The notes below the pieces were generated by a model. The model was not told the DNA's origin. It did no database searches and saw only the letters and a list, made by a program, of their open reading frames with translations. From CAYSAA01 sp964428905 (GTDB taxonomy: Bacteria; Atribacterota; Phoenicimicrobiia; Phoenicimicrobiales; Stramentimicrobiaceae), in assembly GCA_964428905.1 (NCBI GenBank), contig CAYSAA010000203.1:1-8698 (forward strand): DNA of 8,698 nt, given 5' to 3'. This document shows positions 1 to 6,768 of this stretch, one piece after another; position 1 is the stretch's first letter, and each line of letters opens with the position of its first letter. A program made the position numbers and the translations under genes.

Positions 1-318
1 ATTCAATAAAACTGAACCAGAATATTTTTCACCACCATGGACAACACGATGTCCCACTGCAGATATCTCGGATATTTCCTTTATAACCCCATGACCTTCA
101 TCTAACAAAGCATCTATCACTAATTTTATTCCCTTACGATGATCCGGAATATCGAATTCCTTTTTCATCTTAACCTTTCCGGTTGGATAATGATGAATCA
201 AAGAACCCTTGATTCCAATTCTTTCCACCAATCCTTTTGCCAATACTGACTCATCAGTCATATCAAAAAGACTATATTTAATGGAAGAACTTCCGCTGTT
301 TACTACTAATACCTTCAT
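1..318 (-). CDS. ackA: Acetate kinase, N-terminal 106 residues (C-terminus off-window)
   Basis: Cytoplasmic acetate kinase, which interconverts acetyl phosphate + ADP and acetate + ATP, the usual substrate-level ATP step of fermenters. The visible part starts MKVLVVNSGSSSIKY, the first phosphate-binding block of the acetokinase family, with Asn7, Ser10 and Ser12. It later shows GHRVVHGGE with Arg91 and Val93, at the same numbers as the catalytic Arg and acetate-pocket Val of the well-studied Methanosarcina enzyme. The first block is the acetate-kinase rather than the butyrate-kinase form. The gene opens 48 bp after korC with an AGAAGGG ribosome site, and no terminator is visible between them, so it is probably the last visible gene of the gntR-kor operon. 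About three quarters of the protein lies beyond the window. Family call is near certain; co-transcription is inferred. Confidence 0.95.
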   Translation of the reverse strand, partial: MKVLVVNSGSSSIKYSLFDMTDESVLAKGLVERIGIKGSLIHHYPTGKVKMKKEFDIPDHRKGIKLVIDALLDEGHGVIKEISEISAVGHRVVHGGEKYSGSVLLN

Positions 319-366
319 TGTAAATTTATCCCTTCTTATAAAATTTGTTACGATTATTTTTTACTA

Positions 367-912
367 TTATATTTTCTCACCAATTTTAAGGCCATATTCT
401 AATGCCTTTACATTCAAGTCCCTTATTCTTGCAGGAATTCTGGCAAGAAGTGCCTTCTTCAATGCATCTTTGGAAACAACATTTGTTAACTGTACGATAA
501 TCCCCAGGGATATAATATTAGTCACTAATTGGTTACCAAGTACTTTGATGGCATCCTCTGTGATAGGATATTGATAAATCTTGCCAGAAAAGGAAGGCAT
601 TTTTAAAACATTCGTTGAGTCTATCAGCAAAATTCCTTCTTCGCTTAAATTTTGCACATATTTATCACAAGCTTGTTGAGTTAAAGCTAACAATATATCT
701 GCTTTTATCACTTTCGGATAATCAATTTTTTCTTCACTAATAATTACCTCTGATCTGCTGGCCCCTCCTCTAGCTTCCGGGCCATAGGATTGCGTTTGAA
801 CTACTTCAAAACCATCATAAATTCCGGCAGCTTCTGCCAAAATTCTACCAGCCAAAATCAACCCCTGCCCACCAGATCCGCTTAAACAAACTTCTTCTCT
901 TTCTTTATTCAT
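367..912 (-). CDS. korC: 2-oxoacid:ferredoxin oxidoreductase, gamma subunit
   Basis: Gamma subunit (181 aa) of a four-subunit 2-oxoacid:ferredoxin oxidoreductase of the KorDABC/VorDABC type. The gamma domain holds GSGGQG at residues 12-17 and YGPEARGG at 43-50, both hallmarks of the family, which helps bind coenzyme A and assemble the complex. The reading frame is open for 27 more codons upstream, but the ATG at 912-910 is the right start: it follows a very strong GAGGAGGGGG ribosome site, gives the usual family N-terminus, and overlaps the end of korB by only 8 bp (ATGAATAA). The longer version would overlap korB by 89 bp. The substrate (2-oxoglutarate, branched-chain 2-oxoacid or other) cannot be set from this subunit. 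Confidence 0.95.
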   Translation of the reverse strand: MNKEREEVCLSGSGGQGLILAGRILAEAAGIYDGFEVVQTQSYGPEARGGASRSEVIISEEKIDYPKVIKADILLALTQQACDKYVQNLSEEGILLIDSTNVLKMPSFSGKIYQYPITEDAIKVLGNQLVTNIISLGIIVQLTNVVSKDALKKALLARIPARIRDLNVKALEYGLKIGEKI

Positions 913-1732
913 TTCCCCCTCCTCGTTGAGCAATAGCACAAATTTCCTGATAGCTCTCAGTATATTCCGGTATGTTAATATCCAAAAATTCACCCATGGG
1001 AATCTTATCTTTCTTTTCTCCCGCAGATAATTTCTCCCATGCTTTTTTGGACACTGATATACTTTTTATCCAATCCATCATTTTAACAGGTGTTCTCAGT
1101 TGATTCATTCTTCCATAAGATATGGGACAATCAGAAATCATTTCAACTACAGAAAAACCTTTTTTACTTAAGGCTTTTTTTATTAATTGAATTCCCTGAT
1201 TTACGTTATAAATATTACTTCTCGCCACATAGGAAGCACCTGCACTAGCAGCTAAAGCAGAAATATCAAAATTTTGGTCAATATTTCCATAAGGTGCCGT
1301 TGTACCATATTTACCGGTGGGGGTCATCGGGGAATATTGTCCTCCGGTCATTCCATAAATCATATTATTAATAATGATTGCCGTAATATCAATATTACGG
1401 CGCGCGGCATGGATAAAGTGATTCCCCCCGATTGCTGCACAATCTCCATCTCCCATTACCGTTATTACCTTTAATTTTGGATTAGCCATTTTAATGCCAG
1501 TTGCAAAGGCTAATGCCCTTCCGTGTGTGGTATTCATAGTATTAAAATCAACATAACCGGTAATCCTGCTGGAACAACCAATTCCGGAAACCATTACTAT
1601 TTCATCTTTTTTCCAGCCCAGACTATGAATTGCCCGGATCAAGGCAGTTAAAACAATACCATTGCCACATCCCGGACACCAGATGTGAGGAAACATCTCT
1701 TTTCGAATATATTGTTCAACAACATTCTTCAT
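905..1732 (-). CDS. korB: 2-oxoacid:ferredoxin oxidoreductase, beta (TPP-binding) subunit
   Basis: Thiamine-pyrophosphate-binding beta subunit (275 aa) of the KorDABC complex. It decarboxylates a 2-oxoacid on TPP and, with the other subunits, makes an acyl-CoA while reducing ferredoxin. Visible landmarks are CPGCGNG at 19-25, GIGCSS at 50-55, the TPP motif beginning GDGD at 94-97 and closing with NN at 122-123, and SDCPISYGR near 200. Cys19, Cys22, Cys53 and Cys202 are placed as the four ligands of the beta-subunit 4Fe-4S cluster in this family. The start codon overlaps the korA stop as ATGA, with AGGAGG ten bases upstream inside korA, so translation is probably coupled. A perfect 10-bp inverted repeat lies within the coding sequence at 1380-1401. 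Substrate is unproven; the beta sequence looks more like 2-oxoglutarate-type enzymes than pyruvate oxidoreductase. Confidence 0.96.
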   Translation of the reverse strand: MKNVVEQYIRKEMFPHIWCPGCGNGIVLTALIRAIHSLGWKKDEIVMVSGIGCSSRITGYVDFNTMNTTHGRALAFATGIKMANPKLKVITVMGDGDCAAIGGNHFIHAARRNIDITAIIINNMIYGMTGGQYSPMTPTGKYGTTAPYGNIDQNFDISALAASAGASYVARSNIYNVNQGIQLIKKALSKKGFSVVEMISDCPISYGRMNQLRTPVKMMDWIKSISVSKKAWEKLSAGEKKDKIPMGEFLDINIPEYTESYQEICAIAQRGGGNE

Positions 1733-2877
1733 TTGTTCGTTTCCTCCTCAACTTTTTCAAGAATTTCTAACGGATTAATCAGATCACCATCAACACGCCC
1801 ATAGGGAATAACACGACACTTGCCCTGTGCTGCCCTCTGAACTTCTCTGACCATTTGACCAAGATTCATTTCAGGTACCATAATCATCTCTACCTGCTCT
1901 GCCAGCTGGTAAATGGAATCATCATCGAAAGGCCAAAGGGTTATTAATTTCAGCAATCCAGCTTTAATCCCCTTTTCTCTGGCTAATTTAACAGTTCTTT
2001 GTGCTGCCCTGGCAACAGAACCGTAGGCTACTATTGCTATCTTAGCATCATCCAAAGAATATTCTTTTTTAAGGATAATATCTTTTTTATGCAATTCCAC
2101 CTTATTCGAAAGCCTTCTTAAAAATTTATCAATCTCTTCAGCATCAGAAGTAGGGTAACCTTTTTCATTATGAACCAAGCCGGTTACGTGATATCGATAG
2201 CCGCTACCAAAATCAGCCATTGGAGGCACCATATCTTCGTCTGCCTTAAAAGGTAGAAATTCCTCTTTTTTTACATCAGTCTTTTTTCTATCTATAATTT
2301 CCAATTCTTCCCTGGAAGGAATATTCACTTTTTCACGCATATGGGCAATCACTTCATCTAATAATAACATGACAGGAGTACGGTATTTCTCGCTAAAATT
2401 GACAGCTTTTACGGTCATTTCCAATATTTCGCTCACATCAGAGGGGGCAAGTGCAATCATGGGATGATCTCCATGGGTCCCCCAACGTGCCTGCATGACA
2501 TCACCCTGGGAAGGTTTAGTCGGTAACCCGGTACTGGGACCACCTCGTTGCGCATTCACGATGATACATGGAATTTCAGCAATTGCAGCAAAACCAATAT
2601 TTTCCTGTTTCAAACAAATCCCTGGACCCGAACTCGCTGTCATCACCTTTAGTCCGGTCAATGAAGCACCTATTACCGCCGCCATACTGGCAATTTCATC
2701 TTCCATTTGCATAAACTTTCCACCAATTACAGGCAGTTTCCGAGCCATCCCCTCCGCAATTTCCGAAGCAGGAGTAATCGGATAACCAGCAAAAAAGTGG
2801 ACACCAGCCAAAAGAGCCCCTTCCACACAGGCTTCATTGCCCTGTAAAATTTTTATTCTTTGCTTTTCATCACTCAT
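1729..2877 (-). CDS. korA: 2-oxoacid:ferredoxin oxidoreductase, alpha subunit
   Basis: Alpha subunit (382 aa) of the same complex, carrying the pyrimidine-binding half of the TPP site and a C-terminal transketolase-like domain. It shows GYPITPASE at 31-39, QMEDEIAS at 57-64, TASSGPG at 80-86 and RGGPSTGLPTKPSQGD at 111-126, the standard signature of KorA/VorB proteins. Length is normal for an alpha subunit without a fused gamma domain, matching the separate korC. The ATG sits two bases after the korD stop, with GGAGG seven to eight bases upstream overlapping that stop, and the gene ends in the ATGA overlap with korB. The family is certain; whether the substrate is 2-oxoglutarate (Kor) or a branched-chain or other 2-oxoacid (Vor-like) is not decided by what can be read here, so the kor symbols are provisional. 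Confidence 0.95.
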   Translation of the reverse strand: MSDEKQRIKILQGNEACVEGALLAGVHFFAGYPITPASEIAEGMARKLPVIGGKFMQMEDEIASMAAVIGASLTGLKVMTASSGPGICLKQENIGFAAIAEIPCIIVNAQRGGPSTGLPTKPSQGDVMQARWGTHGDHPMIALAPSDVSEILEMTVKAVNFSEKYRTPVMLLLDEVIAHMREKVNIPSREELEIIDRKKTDVKKEEFLPFKADEDMVPPMADFGSGYRYHVTGLVHNEKGYPTSDAEEIDKFLRRLSNKVELHKKDIILKKEYSLDDAKIAIVAYGSVARAAQRTVKLAREKGIKAGLLKLITLWPFDDDSIYQLAEQVEMIMVPEMNLGQMVREVQRAAQGKCRVIPYGRVDGDLINPLEILEKVEEETNK

Positions 2878-2879
2878 GT

Positions 2880-3155
2880 TTAATCCTCCAAACTTCCGTC
2901 TTTCATATTATAGGCACCAACTTTTTTCCTATTTTCCACCCTGATGGCAAAATCCGGACAGCGCAATTCACATAACATACACTGGATACAATCATCAATT
3001 TTTTCTGCAACAGGACAACCCTTTTCATTTGCCACCAGAACTTTTTTAGGGCAGTAGTGAATACAAATTCCACACGCTTTACACCATTTTTCATTCACAA
3101 TGATCTTAGTTTCTTCATTCTGGTAGAACTTCATATTATCATTTTGTTGCACCAT
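2880..3155 (-). CDS. korD: Ferredoxin-type delta subunit with two 4Fe-4S clusters
   Basis: Small (91 aa) iron-sulfur subunit that carries electrons from the TPP subunit to free ferredoxin. Two classical C-x2-C-x2-C-x3-C motifs are present: Cys25, 28, 31, 35 and Cys56, 59, 62, 66. The second Cys-Pro of each motif is intact, so two low-potential 4Fe-4S clusters are expected. The start ATG overlaps the stop codon of the upstream GntR gene by one base (TAATG) and follows GAGGTGAG at good spacing, so the first Met is preferred over Met8. Regulator and enzyme are therefore probably translated from one message. Gene order delta-alpha-beta-gamma is a common arrangement for KorDABC-type enzymes. Confidence 0.95.
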   Translation of the reverse strand: MVQQNDNMKFYQNEETKIIVNEKWCKACGICIHYCPKKVLVANEKGCPVAEKIDDCIQCMLCELRCPDFAIRVENRKKVGAYNMKDGSLED

Positions 3156-4141
3156 TATCTCACCTCTCTCTTTCTAATATCAAAAATTGTTTTCTTTAAG
3201 GTATCAATAGATCCCTTATCGGGTATATACATAAACTCGATTAATGGAGTTTCTTTGGTAATTAATTTCTGGACATCTTTCCTTCTTCCCGGAGACACAA
3301 TGAGGATATCACGTTTTGTAATAAATTCTTGCAATTTTTTACTATCATGTGTCGTGGTATAAGTGATGCTTCTATATTTAATACCAGCATGTTTAATGGA
3401 TTTGAAAACACGTTCTGCAAATTTGGGGGTCAGGCAAACTAAGCCAATTCTTATCTCGGGAGAAGTCGCCCGGGCAATGTTAACCATTGTTTCTATCTGT
3501 GGGTCAAGAGCAATGGCAATAATTTGCTTGTCTTCATTTTTTAAAAATTGTTGCACTTCCTGAAGATGAAAAAAGGTTGTTACAATTAAATCTATTGATT
3601 TTATTTTAGCTATAAATTCTTCAGGTTGATGATACATCTCATCAATTAATATGGGGATAATGTGAATTCCGGTACCCAATTCCAATTTTTTTGAAAAATA
3701 ATACAATTGCTCTTGATTACACTCGATAAATGCAATGCTGATATTATGGAGTAAATGTCTTTTTTTCTCTAAGCGCTGATTAAAAAGATATACAAAATCT
3801 TCCACCTGTAGATTCAACTCTAAGGCTTTTTTTATGGCTAAATCAATATACTTAACCAGTGAAGAATTGTCTTGTTTAAGGAATAAAGATTTCGGTTGAT
3901 ATCCGTCTGCAATAATAAAAGTTCCTTTCCCAGGCTTAGAAGAGATAATTTTTCCCTGGGAAAGTTCTTTATAGGCCATACTAACTGTATTCCGACTCAC
4001 ATTAAGTTTTACCGACAGCTCTCTTTCGGTAGGTAACTGTGATCCTTTTTTTAGCTGACCTTCTTTTAGTAAATTTTTCAGATTTTCTTCGATTTGAAGA
4101 TATAGAGGTATTCTACTATTCTTGTCAATCTGAATATCCAT
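3155..4141 (-). CDS. GntR-family transcriptional regulator with an unassigned alpha/beta C-terminal domain
   Basis: A 328-aa DNA-binding regulator. Residues 7-73 form a GntR winged helix: IPLYLQIEENL, then the core LPTERELSVKLNVSRNTVSMAYKEL (split here only for description) and a wing ending GKGTFI. The remaining 250 residues are not recognisably an FCD, UTRA or aminotransferase domain. They alternate beta strands and helices (IAFIECN, IDLIVTTFF, IIAIALD, IRIGLVCL, DILIVSPG), which suggests a two-lobed ligand-binding fold like that of sugar- or solute-binding proteins; this is inference. It is the first gene of the kor-ackA unit and overlaps korD by one base, so it probably controls its own operon in response to a metabolite. 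The start has a modest AAGG site, and a good promoter lies about 50 bp upstream. Confidence 0.88.
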   Translation of the reverse strand: MDIQIDKNSRIPLYLQIEENLKNLLKEGQLKKGSQLPTERELSVKLNVSRNTVSMAYKELSQGKIISSKPGKGTFIIADGYQPKSLFLKQDNSSLVKYIDLAIKKALELNLQVEDFVYLFNQRLEKKRHLLHNISIAFIECNQEQLYYFSKKLELGTGIHIIPILIDEMYHQPEEFIAKIKSIDLIVTTFFHLQEVQQFLKNEDKQIIAIALDPQIETMVNIARATSPEIRIGLVCLTPKFAERVFKSIKHAGIKYRSITYTTTHDSKKLQEFITKRDILIVSPGRRKDVQKLITKETPLIEFMYIPDKGSIDTLKKTIFDIRKREVR

Positions 4142-4167
4142 TACACAACCTTATTTAAAAAGTATTG

Positions 4168-4194
4168 GACTAATTGACTAATGGATTAACCATT
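4168..4194. promoter_or_regulatory. Candidate GntR operator at the start site of the kor operon
   Basis: An inverted repeat AATGG-n5-CCATT (4180-4194) covers the predicted transcription start. Next to it, on the plus strand, stands a tandem repeat GACTAATT/GACTAATG (4168-4183). Paired sites over the start point are where an autorepressor would block initiation, and the neighbouring gene encodes a GntR protein. The sequence is visible; its binding by this protein is inference. Confidence 0.4.
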
Positions 4195-4197
4195 CAT

Positions 4198-4225
4198 AGC
4201 ATACCACATCTCTAAAATTTGTCAA
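4198..4225 (-). promoter_or_regulatory. Sigma-70-type promoter of the gntR-kor-ackA operon
   Basis: On the minus strand a perfect -35 box TTGACA (4225-4220) is followed, after 16 bases, by TATGCT (4203-4198), four of six matches to TATAAT. Transcription would start near 4191, about 50 bases before the gntR ATG. The only gene-free space between the TRAP permease and gntR holds it. A 7-bp inverted repeat, TAAAATT-n4-AATTTTA (4213-4230), is centred on the -35 box. This predicts independent expression of the regulator and oxidoreductase operon, although no clear terminator separates it from the permease gene. Confidence 0.65.
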
Positions 4226-4241
4226 TTTTATCTTGCCACTT

Positions 4242-6242
4242 TTATACCTGCACCTCCTTTGGTTTAATCATTATTTGTAACATAAGTGTAATCCCAATAA
4301 GGCCAATTCCTATCAAATTAATAAATAGTTGAGATGGTATGACACAGAATGCACCGATAAAAAGGAGTATCCTTTCCATAAAAGTAGTTTTTCTTAAAAA
4401 ATAACCCTGCGTTGCTCCGGCAAAACCTAATGACATACCCAAAGCCATTAAGATACCGTATATCAGCCTCCCTACATTTAAATCTGGCATAAAATTCCAG
4501 GCGATAATCTCCGGGTGAAAGATAAACATAAAGGGAAGTATGTATCCCGGCAAGGCTAACTTCATTGCTTCTACACCGACTTTTAAAGCAGGAGCCCTGG
4601 CAATAGCTGCCCCGGCAAAGACAGCCAGCATGACCGGCGGGGTGATATCAGCCAGAATTCCATAATAGAAAACAAAGAGATGGGGAAGAATCAATGGTGA
4701 ATTTTCTGCCATAAGTCTAATCAAGGCCGGCGCAATCAAGGTAGCCATGATGACATAATTCGCAGTGGTGGGTACTCCCATCCCCAGAACCAGTGAGGAT
4801 ATGGAAGCCAAAAACAAAGCAATGGGTAAAATACCTCTGGATAGATTAAAAACGATGCCGGTAAATTTCAAGCCCAATCCTGACATGGTGGTAATTCCTA
4901 CAATAATACCGGCCGCTGCACAGGCAACAGCAACGGTTGTAGCTGCCATTCCCGCATCGGTTATTGCCTCAACTAACTTTCTGGGTGTCATTCTCGTTTT
5001 GGCATTGAACATGCTAATACCCAACAAAACGACAATACTAGCAACCACTGATTTTTGAGGGGAGTAGCCATTAATTAACAAATAAATCAGAATAAATATG
5101 GGAGCCAGTAATATCCATCCAATTTTTAACGTTTTAACTAAACTGGGCAACTGTTCCCTGGAAAGCCCCACCAATCCAATTTTGGCAGCCCTGAAATCAA
5201 CCGCCATAAAAAGGGCTAAGTAGTAGAAAACAGCCGGCAATATTGCAGCTTTAGCTACTTCGATATACGGAACTCCCAGAAATTCAGCCATAATGAAAGC
5301 CGCTGCACCCATGATGGGAGGCATGATTTGTCCACCGGTTGAAGCTACTGGTTCAACGGCCCCGGCAAAGATGGGACTATATCCTATATTTTTCATTAAG
5401 GGAATCGTAAAACTACCGGTTGTAACCGTGTTAGCAGTTGAACTACCCGAAATAGTGCCCATCATTCCGCTGGAAACAACTGCGGCCTTGGCTGGTCCTC
5501 CTCTGGTATAACCTGTTATTGCTGTTGCAAAATCAATAAAAAACTTACCAGCACCTGTCTTATTTAAAATAGCTCCAAAGAGAATAAACAAATAGACAAA
5601 ATTAGCCGATACGCCCAACGGTGTCCCGAAAATTCCGGCATCTGTTAAATACAAATAATAGGAAACTCGATTTATAGAAAAAGTCCCGTGGGAAAATCTA
5701 CCGGGCATATAAGGACCAAGCACCAGGGCGTAAAGCAGGAAAAACATAGCCACAAACATTAAAGGTGTACCTACGGCTCTACGGGTTGCTTCTAAAGTAA
5801 TTAGAATAAGGATAATTCCCAAAATAACATCGATTTGGTTCGGGTTTCCGGCTCGCCAGACCAATTCATGGATATTAAGTAGAATATAAATACAAAGAAC
5901 GATGGCCAAGCCGATTAAAAAAAAATCATACCATTGGATTCTATCCTTTCTAATGTGTTCCGACCGGGCAAATAAAGAAAAAGTCATGATAAGAATAAAC
6001 ATAAAATGAATAGAACGTTGAATCAGACTAAAGTATGCTCCAAACCAACCTGTATACATATGAAATAGAAACAAACCTAAAGATGCTGCTAAAATCGGAA
6101 CCGCCCAATATCCCTGCAAGCTTCTCTTTGCCTTTGATTCGATTTCCTCAACTGTTTCTACAGTTTTATTATTCTCATTGAGCGTACCTTCTGACCGTGG
6201 TTTCTCTTTTTTCTGCTCCCCATCTATTCCTTTTTTATTCAT
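4242..6242 (-). CDS. TRAP transporter fused permease (4TM/12TM, TAXI-associated)
   Basis: Integral membrane permease (666 aa) of a tripartite ATP-independent periplasmic transporter, fusing the small (DctQ-like, 4 TM) and large (DctM-like, about 12 TM) subunits. After a charged, Lys/Glu/Asn-rich cytoplasmic leader of about 42 residues, hydrophobic spans run to the C-terminus. The DctM hallmark begins GGPAKAAVVSSGMMG near residue 248 and runs through SGSSTANTV to TGGQIMPPIMGAAAF near 316. TAXI receptors normally pair with such fused permeases, and the receptor gene is two genes upstream. Uptake is driven by an ion gradient (Na+ or H+), not ATP. The frame can be extended four codons to a GTG at 6254, but that GTG is part of the AAGGAGGTGA ribosome site, so ATG 6242-6240 is chosen. 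It overlaps the DUF1850 gene by 8 bp. Substrate unknown. Confidence 0.95.
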   Translation of the reverse strand: MNKKGIDGEQKKEKPRSEGTLNENNKTVETVEEIESKAKRSLQGYWAVPILAASLGLFLFHMYTGWFGAYFSLIQRSIHFMFILIMTFSLFARSEHIRKDRIQWYDFFLIGLAIVLCIYILLNIHELVWRAGNPNQIDVILGIILILITLEATRRAVGTPLMFVAMFFLLYALVLGPYMPGRFSHGTFSINRVSYYLYLTDAGIFGTPLGVSANFVYLFILFGAILNKTGAGKFFIDFATAITGYTRGGPAKAAVVSSGMMGTISGSSTANTVTTGSFTIPLMKNIGYSPIFAGAVEPVASTGGQIMPPIMGAAAFIMAEFLGVPYIEVAKAAILPAVFYYLALFMAVDFRAAKIGLVGLSREQLPSLVKTLKIGWILLAPIFILIYLLINGYSPQKSVVASIVVLLGISMFNAKTRMTPRKLVEAITDAGMAATTVAVACAAAGIIVGITTMSGLGLKFTGIVFNLSRGILPIALFLASISSLVLGMGVPTTANYVIMATLIAPALIRLMAENSPLILPHLFVFYYGILADITPPVMLAVFAGAAIARAPALKVGVEAMKLALPGYILPFMFIFHPEIIAWNFMPDLNVGRLIYGILMALGMSLGFAGATQGYFLRKTTFMERILLFIGAFCVIPSQLFINLIGIGLIGITLMLQIMIKPKEVQV

Positions 6243-6768
6243 TTTTCCCCTCACCTCCTTGAACAGTAATCAGAATATCAATTGGTTCTCCGCTTTCAGC
6301 AAGGTTACTTAATAAATATTCTTGATTTTTAACCTTTAATATTTGTTCAACTGTATAGGCAACTCTTAACGGCAATCTCTTTATCTTTTTGTTTAGCTTT
6401 ACAATGACCATTCCGTCTTTAAAATAAATCTCTTTTGACTGATGATATTCTTGCCCTACCCCATACCAGGGATATCTTTCCTCCAATAGATAGAAATAGC
6501 CTTCTTCTGCTACCTGAAAAACATCGATCACGGGATTCAAATCACGGGAATTAGTATATTCCAGGTAAAAATACTCTTCAGGATACACCTCAAACACCAA
6601 CAGGCTTGTCTGATTATTTCGGTGAATAACTTCCAGAAAATATTGTACTTCCTGGGGACAGGAACTTATTCCCTTGCCTACTAAAAAAAATAAAAAAATG
6701 AATAAAAAAATAAGAGTCAGGGAAATCGAGATTTCCCTGACTCTTACCCAATTTATCTTTATTTGCAA
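6235..6768 (-). CDS. DUF1850 protein of a TAXI-TRAP operon, membrane-anchored
   Basis: A 177-aa protein of the DUF1850 family, often found between TAXI receptor and fused permease genes; its role is unknown. A basic N-terminus is followed by one very Phe/Leu-rich membrane segment (about residues 13-31), then an extracytoplasmic domain. The family pattern is visible in LEYTNSRDLNPVIDVFQV and in ERYPWYGVGQEYH. ISSC at 34-37 fits a lipobox pattern, although Lys32 just before it is unusual, so it may be either an anchored protein or a lipoprotein. The start is a TTG at 6768-6766, inside the last codons of the receptor gene, with GGGAG only four bases upstream; no ATG or GTG exists before the membrane segment. 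A terminator-like hairpin lies across codons 8-18 or so, and the T-tract that follows encodes the Phe-rich segment. Confidence 0.82.
   Translation of the reverse strand: MQIKINWVRVREISISLTLIFLFIFLFFLVGKGISSCPQEVQYFLEVIHRNNQTSLLVFEVYPEEYFYLEYTNSRDLNPVIDVFQVAEEGYFYLLEERYPWYGVGQEYHQSKEIYFKDGMVIVKLNKKIKRLPLRVAYTVEQILKVKNQEYLLSNLAESGEPIDILITVQGGEGKNE
6704..6746 (-). terminator. Intrinsic terminator-like hairpin inside the 5' end of the DUF1850 gene
   Basis: On the minus strand, 12 bases after the receptor stop codon, TAAGAGTCAGGGAAAT (6746-6731) pairs perfectly over 16 bp with ATTTCCCTGACTCTTA (6726-6711), leaving a four-base loop CTCG. Seven T follow at once (6710-6704), and further T-rich sequence continues to about 6682. 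This is a classic intrinsic terminator for the receptor transcript, yet all of it is coding sequence of the next gene. Partial read-through would give much receptor and little permease, the ratio a binding-protein transporter needs. No comparable T-run exists on the other strand side, so it points one way only. Confidence 0.8.

Noticed and set aside
913..993. A 27-codon N-terminal extension of the gamma subunit
   Set aside because: It lies wholly within korB, lacks family similarity, and a very strong ribosome site stands directly before the ATG at 912.
1364..1375. ATTATTAATAAT palindrome in korB
   Set aside because: It follows simply from AT-rich codons for Ile-Ile-Asn-Asn in the conserved TPP motif.
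2495..2785. Plus-strand open frames such as 2495-2785, 4765-5058, 5293-5511 and 6918-7319
   Set aside because: They are antisense to well-recognised genes, have no ribosome sites of note and resemble no family.
2903..3094. Second minus-strand frame across korD
   Set aside because: It is an out-of-frame shadow; the korD frame carries two intact ferredoxin motifs.
4247..4259. AAGGAGGTG at the end of the permease gene as a ribosome site for a small gene
   Set aside because: It encodes Lys-Glu-Val of the permease tail; the only near start (GTG) opens a three-codon frame.
6243..6254. GTG start for the permease at 6254
   Set aside because: That GTG is part of the AAGGAGGTGA ribosome site itself, so it cannot be served by it; the ATG at 6242 is properly spaced.
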